This document shows positions 8,825-19,200 of a stretch of DNA of 64,000 bases, in pieces. Positions within the stretch are counted from its first letter, which is position 1. Each line of letters starts with the position of its first letter. A program made the position numbers and the translations under genes. Below the pieces are notes generated by a model. The model ran no database searches. It saw only the letters and a list, made by a program, of their open reading frames with translations, and was not told the DNA's origin. Source of the DNA: PALSA-968 sp964387075 (lineage in GTDB: Bacteria; Bacteroidota; Bacteroidia; B-17B0; Aurantibacillaceae); NCBI GenBank assembly GCA_964387075.1, contig CAYLVB010000003.1, forward strand, positions 417,755 to 481,754, read 5' to 3'.

Positions 8825-10228
8825 ATGCACGCAGAATCGCAAATAAGAGAGCCGCTGATCTTAGGTAATAAGACCTACACACAGATCACCGACGACATCA
8901 TCAGGCCTGTAGAAGGAAAAACCGGCAAAGCATGGTGGATATTATTTACTATCTCTACTCTTACCTTCATTTGGGGATTAGGATGCCTGGCTTACACCAT
9001 TGGTGTGGGTATCGGTGTCTGGGGATCCAACAACGGGGTAGATTGGGCGTGGGATATCACCAACTTCGTATGGTGGATCGGGATCGGTCACGCCGGAACT
9101 CTTATCTCCGCGGTGTTATTACTTTTCCGTCAGAAATGGCGTTTAGGAATTAACCGTGCGGCAGAAGCGATGACCATCTTCGCGGTAATGTGCGCAGCCA
9201 TCTTCGTATTGTTCCACACAGGTAGGGTTTGGTTAGATTATATGCTCTTCCCATTACCTAACCAATTCGGTTCTTTGTGGCCTAACTTCAACTCGCCACT
9301 TCTTTGGGACGTGTTCGCGGTATCAACTTACTTCACCATCTCTTTAGTGTTCTGGTATATCGGGTTGATTCCTGACTTCGGAACGATCCGCGATCGCGCG
9401 ATCAGCCCTGTTGTAAAGAAAGTATACAACTTCCTTGCATTTGGCTGGGGTGGAAGCGCCCGCCACTGGAGCCGCTTCGAAGAAGTATCTCTTGTACTCG
9501 CGGGTCTTTCTACTCCACTTGTATTCTCGGTGCACTCGATAGTATCGTTCGACTTCGCCACCTCGATCCTTCCCGGTTGGCACACCACAATCTTCCCACC
9601 TTATTTCGTTTCCGGGGCCGTGTTCTCAGGATTTGCGATGGTGTTAACACTGATGTTGGTTGTTCGCCGCGTTTACGGATTACAATCGTATATCACTGTA
9701 AAACACGTGGAGTACATGAACATCGTAATTATCGTAACCGGTTCTATCGTGGGCGTTGCTTACTTAACTGAGTTATTCATGTCGTGGTATTCGGGTGTTG
9801 AGTTCGAGCAGTACGCGTTCCTCAATCGCGCCACCGGTCCATACGCCTGGGCATATTGGTGTATGATGACCTGTAACGTAGTATCGCCGCAATTGTTCTG
9901 GTTCAAAAAGATACGTACTTCTTTAGTGGCTACTTTCCTGTTGTCGATCGTGGTTAACATCGGTATGTGGTTCGAGCGTTTTGTAATTATCGTTCCAACA
10001 CTTTGCCGCACGTTCCTTCCTTCAACCTGGAACATGTACAGCCCAACGTTCGTGGATATCGGTATCTTCACAGGTACCATCGGTATGTTCGGTTTCTTCT
10101 TCTTGCTGTTCTCGAGGTATTTCCCCGTGATCGCACAGTCGGAGTTGAAGACCATTTTAAAAGTTTCTGGCGAAGGACAAAAGAAGGAAGCTGCTTCACA
10201 CAGCCATTCTCATTCGCACGCGCATTAA
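8825..10228 (+). CDS. actC: Alternative complex III subunit ActC, NrfD-like quinol-oxidising membrane protein
   Basis: Integral membrane subunit of 467 aa, of the NrfD/PsrC family, which in alternative complex III holds the quinol site and the proposed proton path. About ten hydrophobic segments are visible, from WWILFTISTLTFIWGLGC through FTGTIGMFGFFFLLFSRYF. The C terminus ends in a run of alternating Ser/His (SHSHSHSHAH), unusual and possibly metal-binding. It lies between actB (44 bp gap, AT-rich with aatttggaattc-type words) and actD. Confidence 0.93.
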   Translation: MHAESQIREPLILGNKTYTQITDDIIRPVEGKTGKAWWILFTISTLTFIWGLGCLAYTIGVGIGVWGSNNGVDWAWDITNFVWWIGIGHAGTLISAVLLLFRQKWRLGINRAAEAMTIFAVMCAAIFVLFHTGRVWLDYMLFPLPNQFGSLWPNFNSPLLWDVFAVSTYFTISLVFWYIGLIPDFGTIRDRAISPVVKKVYNFLAFGWGGSARHWSRFEEVSLVLAGLSTPLVFSVHSIVSFDFATSILPGWHTTIFPPYFVSGAVFSGFAMVLTLMLVVRRVYGLQSYITVKHVEYMNIVIIVTGSIVGVAYLTELFMSWYSGVEFEQYAFLNRATGPYAWAYWCMMTCNVVSPQLFWFKKIRTSLVATFLLSIVVNIGMWFERFVIIVPTLCRTFLPSTWNMYSPTFVDIGIFTGTIGMFGFFFLLFSRYFPVIAQSELKTILKVSGEGQKKEAASHSHSHSHAH

Positions 10229-10258
10229 TTGTTGAATAAAAGAATTGAATTAAAAATT

Positions 10259-10816
10259 ATGGCAGGAGTAATAACAAAAAAAGTGATCCACGGCGTTTAC
10301 GACGACGAGGTTCCTTTGCTGGAAGCTTGTAAAAAATTAAAAGCCGCCGGTATCAAAGTAAAAGATGTTTTTTCGCCGTTTCCCATTCACGGTATCGACC
10401 CCATCATAGGTATTCCGCGTACGCGTTTGGCGATCTGCGCTTTTCTTTATGGATTGACCGGTTGCGGATTGGCCACACTGATGATGTGGTACATGATGGT
10501 GAGCGACTGGCCTACCGATGTGGGTGGTAAACCAAACTGGATGTATTTCCACAATATTCCCGCGTTCATTCCGATCACGTTCGAATCGACCGTGTTTTGC
10601 GCCGGGCATGGAATGGCATTAACGTATTTATTACGCTGCATGCTGGTACCGGGCGCTCGCGCCAAAAATCCTGATCCACGTACAACCAACGATAAATTCC
10701 TCATTTTACTGGAGCTTCCAGAAGAAAAAACCACTGAAGTAGAGAACCTGCTTCGCGTGGCGGGAGCCATTGAAGTGAACCATAAAGGAACTGTAACTGA
10801 AAAATTACCATACTAA
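10259..10816 (+). CDS. actD: Alternative complex III subunit ActD (DUF3341)
   Basis: A 185-aa membrane subunit of alternative complex III. The ATG at 10259 (MAGVITKKVIHGVYDDEVPL) is preferred to an in-frame start at 10229 (MLNKRIELK), because family members begin just before the YDDEVPLLEA segment. A cytoplasmic alpha/beta domain is followed by two transmembrane helices (around RLAICAFLYGLTGCGLATLMMW and the IPITFESTVFCAGHGMALTYLL region) and a C-terminal segment rich in charged residues. Its role is structural; no cofactor motif is seen. Confidence 0.92.
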   Translation: MAGVITKKVIHGVYDDEVPLLEACKKLKAAGIKVKDVFSPFPIHGIDPIIGIPRTRLAICAFLYGLTGCGLATLMMWYMMVSDWPTDVGGKPNWMYFHNIPAFIPITFESTVFCAGHGMALTYLLRCMLVPGARAKNPDPRTTNDKFLILLELPEEKTTEVENLLRVAGAIEVNHKGTVTEKLPY

Positions 10817-10825
10817 GCCTTAGCT

Positions 10826-11452
10826 ATGAAATTTGAAAAGATCATAAACTTAAAATCTGTAGCGGCAGCGGCCGTGCTGGTTTTAAGCTCGTGCGCTAAC
10901 TCACCCAACAGCCCGGGTTACGAGTACATGCCCGACATGTACCGTTCACCTTCGTTGGAATATTACAGCACGCACACATTGAATGGCGATACGTTGATGA
11001 CCGCCAAAAAACCGGTTGCCGGAACCATCGCGCGTGGTCACATGCCCGGTATTCCTGCCGGAATGGATTACGAAAAAGCAGGCGCTTACCTGAAGAACCC
11101 GATCGCGGTGAACGATAAGGTGATGGAAGATGCTAAAGCGCTTTACACGAAATTCTGTGTGCATTGTCACGGTGACGCCGGTAAAGGTGATGGCATGGTA
11201 GGACAAAAAATGCCTGGTCCGCCCCCTCCTTATGATGATGCGGCGCATAAAAGCTTACCCGAAGGAAAATTATTCTATTCAATCTCTAACGGAAAAGGCG
11301 CCATGGGTGCACATGCTCCATTGTTGACAGTTGACGAGCGCTGGAAACTGGTGCACTATGTGCAACTGTTGCAGGGACCAAAAGTAAGCGCTGATTCTGC
11401 AGCGAAAGTGAACGGACCTGTTGCCGAACTTAAAAAAGAAGACAAAAAATAA
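10826..11452 (+). CDS. actE: Alternative complex III subunit ActE, monohaem cytochrome c lipoprotein
   Basis: A 208-aa lipoprotein: the signal sequence ends in a lipobox (VLVLSSC, Cys23). A single haem-binding CVHCH motif sits in a class I cytochrome c domain (FCVHCHGDAGKGDGMVGQKM), with downstream Met residues that could be the sixth ligand. In the family ActE passes electrons from the complex to a cytochrome c or directly to an oxidase. CoxB encoded nearby has no haem domain of its own, so ActE or the N-terminal haem of ActA are the obvious local electron donors (inference). Confidence 0.93.
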   Translation: MKFEKIINLKSVAAAAVLVLSSCANSPNSPGYEYMPDMYRSPSLEYYSTHTLNGDTLMTAKKPVAGTIARGHMPGIPAGMDYEKAGAYLKNPIAVNDKVMEDAKALYTKFCVHCHGDAGKGDGMVGQKMPGPPPPYDDAAHKSLPEGKLFYSISNGKGAMGAHAPLLTVDERWKLVHYVQLLQGPKVSADSAAKVNGPVAELKKEDKK

Positions 11453-11467
11453 AATATTGAAGGAACT

Positions 11468-12673
11468 ATGAGTAATTTGAATTTTACATTTCCGCAAAAA
11501 GCAAAAACAGTCACTTTCGCTTTGATGGGAGTGGGGCTTGTATCGATCATTGCCTCGTTCATCATGGATCATCCCGCGGAGGCAGATGCGCATTATCACC
11601 ATAATCGCGCCTGGGCAAATATCTTCATCAATTGCTTTTTCTTTATGGCAATTGGGTTGGCTGCCGCTTTCTTTTTAGGCTTGCAATATGCGGCCGAAGC
11701 AGGATGGGCAACTACCATTAAACGTGTGATCGAAGCAACTGCCTGGTTCCTTCCCTGGGGTTTAAGCTTCATGATGCTGATGTTCCTATTAGGTCAATTT
11801 GGCGTACACCACATCTATCCATGGATGGATAAAGACATGGTGGCGGCTGATCCGGTGATACAGGGCAAAATGGGTTATTTCGGAATTTTCTGGTGGATCC
11901 GCTCGATCCTGTATATGGTTGCATGGGTCTGGTTCACCTGGAAACTTCGTAAAAATTCTATGGATGCCGATAACACAACCAGCAACGACCATCACTGGAA
12001 GAACGTAAAACTGGGCGCGTGGTTCATGGTGATCTTCGCTGTTACCTCTTCAACTTCCGCATGGGATTGGTTGTTAAGCATCGACGTACACTGGTTCTCT
12101 ACCCTGTATGGCTGGTACATCTTCTCCGGCATGTGGGTAAGCGCTATTACCGCAATGGTTTTAATTATCGTGTACCTGAAAAAATTAGGCTACATGGAGT
12201 TTGTTACCGAAAGCACCATTCATGATATGGGTAAATGGATGTTCGCCATCTCTTTCCTTTGGACCTATTTATACTTCTCACAATTCATGCTGTATTGGTA
12301 TGCGAATATTCCGGAGGAGGTAATTTATTTCCGCCAGCGTTGGGACGATTACATGCCTTTGATGTGGACCGTGTTCTTCATCAACTTCGCCTGCCCTATG
12401 GTTATTTTAATGAGCCGCGATTCTAAACGTAACTTCTGGTTCCTGATGTTCGTTGGTATTATCATATTTATTGGCCACTACCTGGATGTGGTCATGATCG
12501 TAATGCCCGGTACAGTAGGTCACCATTGGACCGGCTTAAGCTGGATGGAGTATGGAACATTTGCCGGGTTCTTAGGGTTATTCCTGTACGTAGTGTTGAA
12601 CAACTTAACCAAGCGTCCGTTGCTTGTTAAGAATCACCCCTTCCTGGAAGAAGCTTTACATCACAGCACCTAA
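11468..12673 (+). CDS. actF: Alternative complex III subunit ActF, NrfD-like membrane protein
   Basis: A 401-aa polytopic membrane protein with about ten transmembrane segments, paralogous in the family to ActC. His/Asp-rich loops (DHPAEADAHYHHN near residue 39; DADNTTSNDHHW) lie between helices. It is thought to complete the membrane arm of alternative complex III. It starts 15 bp after actE and is followed by 53 bp of AT-rich sequence before coxB. Confidence 0.92.
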   Translation: MSNLNFTFPQKAKTVTFALMGVGLVSIIASFIMDHPAEADAHYHHNRAWANIFINCFFFMAIGLAAAFFLGLQYAAEAGWATTIKRVIEATAWFLPWGLSFMMLMFLLGQFGVHHIYPWMDKDMVAADPVIQGKMGYFGIFWWIRSILYMVAWVWFTWKLRKNSMDADNTTSNDHHWKNVKLGAWFMVIFAVTSSTSAWDWLLSIDVHWFSTLYGWYIFSGMWVSAITAMVLIIVYLKKLGYMEFVTESTIHDMGKWMFAISFLWTYLYFSQFMLYWYANIPEEVIYFRQRWDDYMPLMWTVFFINFACPMVILMSRDSKRNFWFLMFVGIIIFIGHYLDVVMIVMPGTVGHHWTGLSWMEYGTFAGFLGLFLYVVLNNLTKRPLLVKNHPFLEEALHHST

Positions 12674-12726
12674 TTAATAGAGAGAACAAGGAACTAAAGA
12701 GAATAAAAACCTAAAAAGAGAATAAA

Positions 12727-13776
12727 ATGACACTGTTGTACATCGTAGCCTTCTTGTTGTTGTGCATTGCCCTGAACCAATTGTTCAAGGTAGTCGAACT
12801 GTCACGCGACCTAAAAGCCCAAAAAGAATGGCTTCCTACCGAAAGCGATAACCGTTTGAACGGACGCCTCATGATGGTCTTCATGTTGGCCTTCTTCTGG
12901 TTCTTCATTTGGCAGATCTACCGTTTTGGCGGCGACCGCATACTACCCGTATCGGCTTCCGAACACGGCGTGAAGATCGATTGGCTGTTGAATGTGAACT
13001 ACTGGCTCATTATCGTTGTATTTGTGATCACCAGTATCTTTATGTTCTTCTTTGCCTGGAAATATTACGGACGCGATAATCACCGTGCTACGTACTATCA
13101 CCACAACAACAAACTCGAGATGATGTGGACCGTGATCCCCGCTATCGGCATGGCCTTTATCATCGTGTTCGGTCTGAAATACTGGAACGAGATCATGGCC
13201 CGCGACAACGATCCAAATCCTGTAAAGGTAGAGTTATACGTAAAGCAATTCGACTGGACCGCACGCTACGCAGGCAATGATAACAAATTCGGTATCGATG
13301 ATTATTTACAGATCGACGGTTCTAACCCGGTAGGTTTAGATACCAATGATGCTAACTGTAAAGACGACATTTTAGTGAAGAACGAATTCCACTTACCCAA
13401 AGGGCGCGAAGTGGTGTTCCAGTTCCGTTCACGTGATGTCATCCACAGCGCGTTCATGCCTCACTTCCGTGCGCAAATGAACTGCGTGCCCGGCCAGGTA
13501 ACCGCTTTCCGTTTCAAACCAACCATCACTACGGCAGAGATGCGTAAGGATCCACAGGTGATGCGCAATATAGATGAGATCAACGCTATCCGTGTGAACC
13601 GCGGAGAAGATCCCATTGAGTTTGATTATGTATTGCTTTGTAATAAGATCTGCGGGGCTTCGCACTATAAGATGCAGATGAAGATCGTGGTAGATGAGCC
13701 AAAAGATTACGAAGCATGGCTTGCCAAACAACCAAAATTTAAATTGGCTGCAGATAAAAAAACAGCACAAAAATAA
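12727..13776 (+). CDS. coxB: Cytochrome c oxidase subunit II
   Basis: CuA-bearing subunit of the terminal oxidase, 349 aa. The N terminus has several hydrophobic segments (LLYIVAFLLLCIAL; MVFMLAFFWFFIW; YWLIIVVFVITSIFMFFF; VIPAIGMAFIIVFGL), more than the usual two. The CuA site reads CNKICGASHYKM near the C terminus, with the additional His in DVIHSAFMPHFR. The Glu normally at the third position of CxExC is Lys here; that residue ligates through its backbone, so the site should be functional. No CxxCH occurs, so this is not a caa3-type subunit II. It is part of the act operon. Confidence 0.94.
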   Translation: MTLLYIVAFLLLCIALNQLFKVVELSRDLKAQKEWLPTESDNRLNGRLMMVFMLAFFWFFIWQIYRFGGDRILPVSASEHGVKIDWLLNVNYWLIIVVFVITSIFMFFFAWKYYGRDNHRATYYHHNNKLEMMWTVIPAIGMAFIIVFGLKYWNEIMARDNDPNPVKVELYVKQFDWTARYAGNDNKFGIDDYLQIDGSNPVGLDTNDANCKDDILVKNEFHLPKGREVVFQFRSRDVIHSAFMPHFRAQMNCVPGQVTAFRFKPTITTAEMRKDPQVMRNIDEINAIRVNRGEDPIEFDYVLLCNKICGASHYKMQMKIVVDEPKDYEAWLAKQPKFKLAADKKTAQK

Positions 13777-13804
13777 GATCGTTTAAAGATAAAAACCTGT
13801 AAGA

Positions 13805-15634
13805 ATGGGAAATAACACACACTCCGGAGTAGTAGAACACAATCACAAGGTGCACGACCATGCCCACGCGCATCGACATCATGAGCACCACGAGACATTT
13901 GTGAGCAAGTATGTGTTCAGCATGGACCACAAAGTGATCTCCCGCCAGTTCCTAGTAACCGCGGTGATCATGGCGGTGGTAGCCATGGTGATGTCTATCA
14001 TCTTCCGTATGCAATTAGCATGGCCGGGCGAAAAATTCGCTTTCATCGAGGCCGTTATGGGCAGCAAATGGGGCAAGGACGGCGTCTTGGATCCCAACGC
14101 TTACCTCGCGCTTGTAACCATTCACGGAACCATCATGGTTTTCTTCGTGTTAACGGGCGGATTGAGCGGTACGTTCTCTAACCTCCTTATTCCTTACCAG
14201 GTTGGAGCACGCGATATGGCTTCCGGGTTCTTAAACATGTTGTCGTACTGGTTCTTCTTCGTATCATCCGTTCTAATGATGAGTTCTTTATTCATTGAAG
14301 ACGGAGCTGCATCAGGCGGTTGGACAATTTATCCTCCACTCTCTGCACTGCCTGAGGCGATACCCGGTTCTAAAATGGGAATGACACTTTGGTTGGTCTC
14401 TATGTCTCTCTTCATTGTATCGGCGCTTTTAGGAGGTTTGAACTACATCATAACCATCATCAACTTACGTACAAAAGGAATGAAGATGACCCGCATGCCA
14501 CTTACCTGCTGGGCATTCTTCATCACCGCTATCTTAGGGGTTCTTTCTTTCCCTGTGCTTTTATCATGCGCCCTGCTGCTGATCTTCGACCGCTCAATGG
14601 GAACAAGCTTTTACCTCAGCGATATCTACATCGGCGGACGTCCTATGGAGCAACAAGGCGGTAGTCCCATCTTATTCGAACACTTATTCTGGTTCCTGGG
14701 TCACCCCGAGGTATATATCGTATTATTACCTGCTTTAGGCATCACATCCGAGATCATCTCTACCAGCTCACGTAAACCGATCTTCGGTTACCGCGCCATG
14801 ATCGGTTCTATGCTGGCCATAGGCTTCTTATCATTCATTGTGTGGGGTCACCACATGTACATGACCGGCATGAATCCTTTCTTAGGATCTGTATTCGTGT
14901 TCACCACCCTGTTGATCGCCATTCCGTCTGCGGTAAAAGCCTTCAACTATATTACTACCCTTTGGAAAGGGAATATCCAATATACGCCGGCCATGTTGTT
15001 CTCGATAGGTCTTGTATCGTCGTTCATCACAGGTGGTGTTACAGGTATCATCCTCGCCGACTCAACGCTGGATATCACCATTCACGATACTTACTTCGTA
15101 GTGGCTCACTTCCACATTGTAATGGGGCTGTCTGCCATCTTCGGGATGTTTGCCGGGGTTTACCATTGGTTCCCCAAGTTGTTCCTGCGCATGATGAACA
15201 AGAAACTTGGTTATTTGCATTTCTGGATCACTTTGATCGGTGCCTACGGAGTATTTTTCCCGATGCACTTCTTAGGAATGAGCGGCGTACCGCGGCGTTA
15301 CTATACCAACAGCGATTTCCCGATGTTCGACAACCTGATCGACATCAATGAGCTGGTTACCGGCTTCGCTATCATGGCTGCATTTGGCCAGGTGGTGTTC
15401 CTCATTAACTTCTTCTATAGCATGTTCCGTGGCGATAAAGCGCCTCAGAACCCATGGGGCTCTAATACCCTCGAGTGGACAACCCCCATGGCCCATATCC
15501 ACGGTAACTGGCCCGGGGCCCTTCCGGAGGTACACCGCTGGGCGTATGATTACAGCAAACCCGGACATAAAGAGGATTTCGTTCCGCAAACTGTTCCTTT
15601 GTTGCCCGATGAGCACGACGGCGGTGAGCATTAG
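13805..15634 (+). CDS. coxA: Cytochrome c oxidase subunit I
   Basis: Catalytic haem-copper subunit, 609 aa, about twelve transmembrane helices. Haem a ligand in TIHGTIMVFF, CuB ligands and the His-Tyr crosslink pair in FLGHPEVYIVLLPALG, WGHHMYMTGMN for CuB, and VAHFHIVMG for the haem ligands are all present. The Glu of GHPEVY marks it as an A1-type oxidase. The N terminus (about residues 12-29) is an unusual His-rich cytoplasmic tail. Last gene of the operon; a subunit III gene is not found in this window. Confidence 0.95.
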   Translation: MGNNTHSGVVEHNHKVHDHAHAHRHHEHHETFVSKYVFSMDHKVISRQFLVTAVIMAVVAMVMSIIFRMQLAWPGEKFAFIEAVMGSKWGKDGVLDPNAYLALVTIHGTIMVFFVLTGGLSGTFSNLLIPYQVGARDMASGFLNMLSYWFFFVSSVLMMSSLFIEDGAASGGWTIYPPLSALPEAIPGSKMGMTLWLVSMSLFIVSALLGGLNYIITIINLRTKGMKMTRMPLTCWAFFITAILGVLSFPVLLSCALLLIFDRSMGTSFYLSDIYIGGRPMEQQGGSPILFEHLFWFLGHPEVYIVLLPALGITSEIISTSSRKPIFGYRAMIGSMLAIGFLSFIVWGHHMYMTGMNPFLGSVFVFTTLLIAIPSAVKAFNYITTLWKGNIQYTPAMLFSIGLVSSFITGGVTGIILADSTLDITIHDTYFVVAHFHIVMGLSAIFGMFAGVYHWFPKLFLRMMNKKLGYLHFWITLIGAYGVFFPMHFLGMSGVPRRYYTNSDFPMFDNLIDINELVTGFAIMAAFGQVVFLINFFYSMFRGDKAPQNPWGSNTLEWTTPMAHIHGNWPGALPEVHRWAYDYSKPGHKEDFVPQTVPLLPDEHDGGEH

Positions 15635-15663
15635 GAGTTATGAGTTTTGAATTCTGATTTCGG

Positions 15664-15690
15664 AATCCCCTGCAATTGCGGGGGATTTTG
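15664..15690 (+). terminator. Intrinsic terminator of the act-cox operon
   Basis: AATCCCC / GGGGATT stem around TGCAATTGCG, followed by a T-rich run (ttttgctttt). It lies 30 bp after the coxA stop codon. Confidence 0.85.
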
Positions 15691-15800
15691 CTTTTATGGA
15701 ATCTGGTCGTGTGTATAACAATTCTCTAAAGCGTAACGATGACTGAGGGGTCGGCTGTTATTCGTATATTCGTGCGCTGTTAATTCGTAATTCGTAGCTC

Positions 15801-16193
15801 ATGTCAATGCCCTTCAAAACCCGTTTAAAATTCTACGGCATAGGATTCGCCCTGGGGCTTACTATTTTAATTACCATCCTCAATAAAAAGGGCTGCGCCG
15901 GATTGAACGAACGCAAAGCGCAAGAGCTTGCCTTGCAAATATGGAAGATAAGCGATGTACAGCGCTGCAAATTGAATTGCATAGGGCTTACCACCGATAC
16001 ACTTTTTATGAAGGCCGTACGCGGCGCCTACGTGAACTATAGCAAGAGCGAAGTGCATGCCGAGCCTTGCGGCACCTACGTTTTAGAAAGCGCCAAAGGA
16101 GTTGCGCCTTCTTTCACCTTGCTGGTAGCCGACTGTAAAAACACCTCTGAACTTCAGGATATCCTTACTTCAAAGACCTGCGACTGCAAGTAG
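15801..16193 (+). CDS. Small membrane-anchored cysteine-rich protein of unknown function
   Basis: A 130-aa protein with one N-terminal transmembrane helix (about 10-28, FYGIGFALGLTILITILNK), then a soluble domain with seven cysteines, including CKLNC and a C-terminal CDC. Topology suggests a periplasmic domain with possible disulfides. I do not recognise a family. ATG at 15801 and 15807 are both possible. It is preceded by words of the type attcgtaattcgta (15784-15797) and is probably monocistronic. Confidence 0.6.
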   Translation: MSMPFKTRLKFYGIGFALGLTILITILNKKGCAGLNERKAQELALQIWKISDVQRCKLNCIGLTTDTLFMKAVRGAYVNYSKSEVHAEPCGTYVLESAKGVAPSFTLLVADCKNTSELQDILTSKTCDCK

Positions 16194-16259
16194 GATACGT
16201 GTTTTAACCTATAGAAAAATGCCATTTTTTGTTTATTTTAGCTTACTAATCTCAACCCT

Positions 16260-19200
16260 ATGAAAAAAGCACTATTTATCTTTTTGACGACGCTATGTAC
16301 ATTAAAAAGTGAGGCGCAATTACTGAACAAAATGTATTCTTCCTCCAATTTTTTTGACGCAAAGAGGTCAACCAGGTCGTCCACTGGAGGACATTTTCTG
16401 ATGTATCAGCCCATGGCCGGAGGATCCAACCTCCTGAGTTTAGATGCAAGTGGCAACATTTTATGGAATAAAGCTTACGAGAATAATTCATCGCCATTAC
16501 AATTCAACGATTTTTGCGAAGTTTCGGGTAGTAAATTGATCGCTGTACGTATCGCGGGAAACATTGAGAGTATGACCTTTAATTCAAGTACCGGTGCGCC
16601 AATTAGTCACGATAACCGAATTATCAATGCCGGATCCGTGTCGTACTCTGGCCCAACACTAATTGCCCCGGATGGAAACGACGCGATCTTTGTTAGTCCT
16701 GACGGATCGAGAGATTCCTTATATATAGGAAAGATCCTGGGCAGCAACGCCTCTATTTCCTACATCAATGTAATAAATCTCAATGGGATTTTAAGCACCG
16801 ACTTCTACTATAGCCCAAGTGCGTTGAAAAGAACTTCTGCCGGCCAGTATTTTATTTTATGCGATATCCGTAATTCTGCCTACACCATTTACAAACAAGC
16901 CATTGCAAAAATTGATGCAAATGGTAATGTGCTTTTCTTTAAATATTTCGATTGCCCTACAGGCACCGTTTATTGGTATGGTAGCTCGATCACGGAGGCA
17001 TCCAATGGAGACATACTGGTTTCCGGTTACGCCAATCTTTCTTCTACAACAGGTTCGTACATGCTCAGGTTTGACGCAAATGCTAACTTTCTTTGGGGCA
17101 AGCATGTTCTCAACCAGGCCGCCAGTAACGCGTTTCATGCCGAGCATGCCAATGGCGACATAACATTAGGAATGTCGGCACAGGCTTTTTCACCCGACAA
17201 TGTTACGCGATGCGGATTGGTAAATATGAGCTCTTCCGGAGCATATCTTTGGGCCCGTAACTATGGTTTTTCGGGTTCTGCCTTGTGTGGTATTAATACA
17301 GACGCGAATGATCTTACCGAAGTTATTCAAAACGCCCCAATGACCGGTCCCGGAGCCTTTGTACTTCAAACAGCTGATCTGAACGGAAATATGCCTGGCT
17401 GTACAGAGGCAGTTGGTCCCATTCCAATGAACAACCTTAATCTCCTTACCAATTCCGCCAGCCCATCCACGGTTAGTGCATCACTCAACTTATCCACGCC
17501 TTTTCCATTTAATGAGTTGCCTCCCTTAACTTTTGCCGCTGCTACGCCCGAGATCGATGTAAATGGTGTGATCAGCAACCCGGCATGTTATGGGCAATTC
17601 GGTAATGTTAACATCAGTGTATCCGGTGGCTATCCTAATTATACTTATTCCTGGAGTAACGGTACAAGCAACCAGAACCTGTTGAACGTTTTGGGAGGCA
17701 CATATTATTCAAGGATCGTTGATGCTAAAGGCTGCGCAGTGGTAGACACTTTCAATGTGATAGAACCCTCTCAATTGGTCACTACCTATACGGTGAGCCA
17801 CGTAACTTGTTTTGGCGCGCAGAACGGAAGCGTCAATGTTACTACTTCGGGAGGAACTCCGGGATACACCTGGCAGTGGACCACCCAGGCAACTACAGAA
17901 GATCTCACCGGATTGAGCGGAGGCTTTTATCAGTTAACAATAACCGATGCTAATAACTGCACGAAACAATTAGCCGTTTCTGTAAGCGAACCGCAACAAC
18001 TCATTGCCGGCATCATGTCTTCTCAGAACGTAAAATGTCACGGCGCCTGCGACGGAAGTTTAACGGGCGTGGCATCCGGAGGAACCCAACCTTACAGTTA
18101 TTTATGGAACAATCCGGGTAGCGCAACAACCACAACGGTTACAGGTCTTTGTCCGGGCAACTATTTGTTTTCGGTAACCGACGCTAAGAACTGTTTCACT
18201 TTCGCTAACGCCGTGATCACCGAACCGGCAGCGCTTGCTATCGCATCAACTGTTTCTGCCGCGCATTGCGGTTCAAGCGATGGCGCTGCCAGCGCGCAGG
18301 TGAGCGGTGGCGTATCGCCTTATACGTATTCATGGTCGAGCTCCTCCACCAATGATACGGCGTTTAGCCTTTCTTCCGGTACTTATACAGTGAATGTACT
18401 CGACGTAAATAACTGTGCCCTATCAACAGTTGTCAATGTAGGTCTTACCACCGATCAGCCAGGCATTTGTTTAATAACGGTTGATTCTATGTCAACGCAT
18501 AACATTTTGATGTGGGATAAAACGGCGTATACGAACGCGGATTACTTCAATATCTATCGCGAGGACATCACTAATAATTATACGCTTGTCGCGGCGGTTG
18601 ACCTCGATTCCTTGAGTGAGTATCATGATATGGATATGACCAACGCCGATCCTAACGTTACTACGAAGCGCTATAAAATTTCAGTGGTGGATACCTGCGG
18701 TAATGAAAGTGCGAAGAGTAATTTCCATAATACCATTTTCATTGCGCACAACAATGGAACCTTTACCTGGAATACCTATACTATTCAGAATAGCGCTAAC
18801 CCTGTTACCAATTACCGCCTCATGCGTGACGACCTGGCCAATGGTAACTGGCAGCAGGTAGGAACGACCGCGGGAACGCAAAACGTATTGAATGATCCTA
18901 ATTACGCAACCTTCCAGGCTACGGCCGACTGGCGCGTGGAAACGATCTGGAATATCACCTGTACATCCACCCTGCGGGAGAGTAATGGCGCGGCGGCCAC
19001 GCTGGTTAAATCAAAATCAAACATCACCAACAACCGTGTAGTGGGGATCACACAAAGTTCAGGAATTGAATTTGGCATGTATCCTAACCCTGCCAACGAA
19101 ACGCTTACTATCGTGCTGGATAAAGCAACTTCTTGCAGCGTAGAAATAAGCAATTCATTGGGAGAAACTGTTCGAAAATCGAGTCTATCGGGCAATGACC

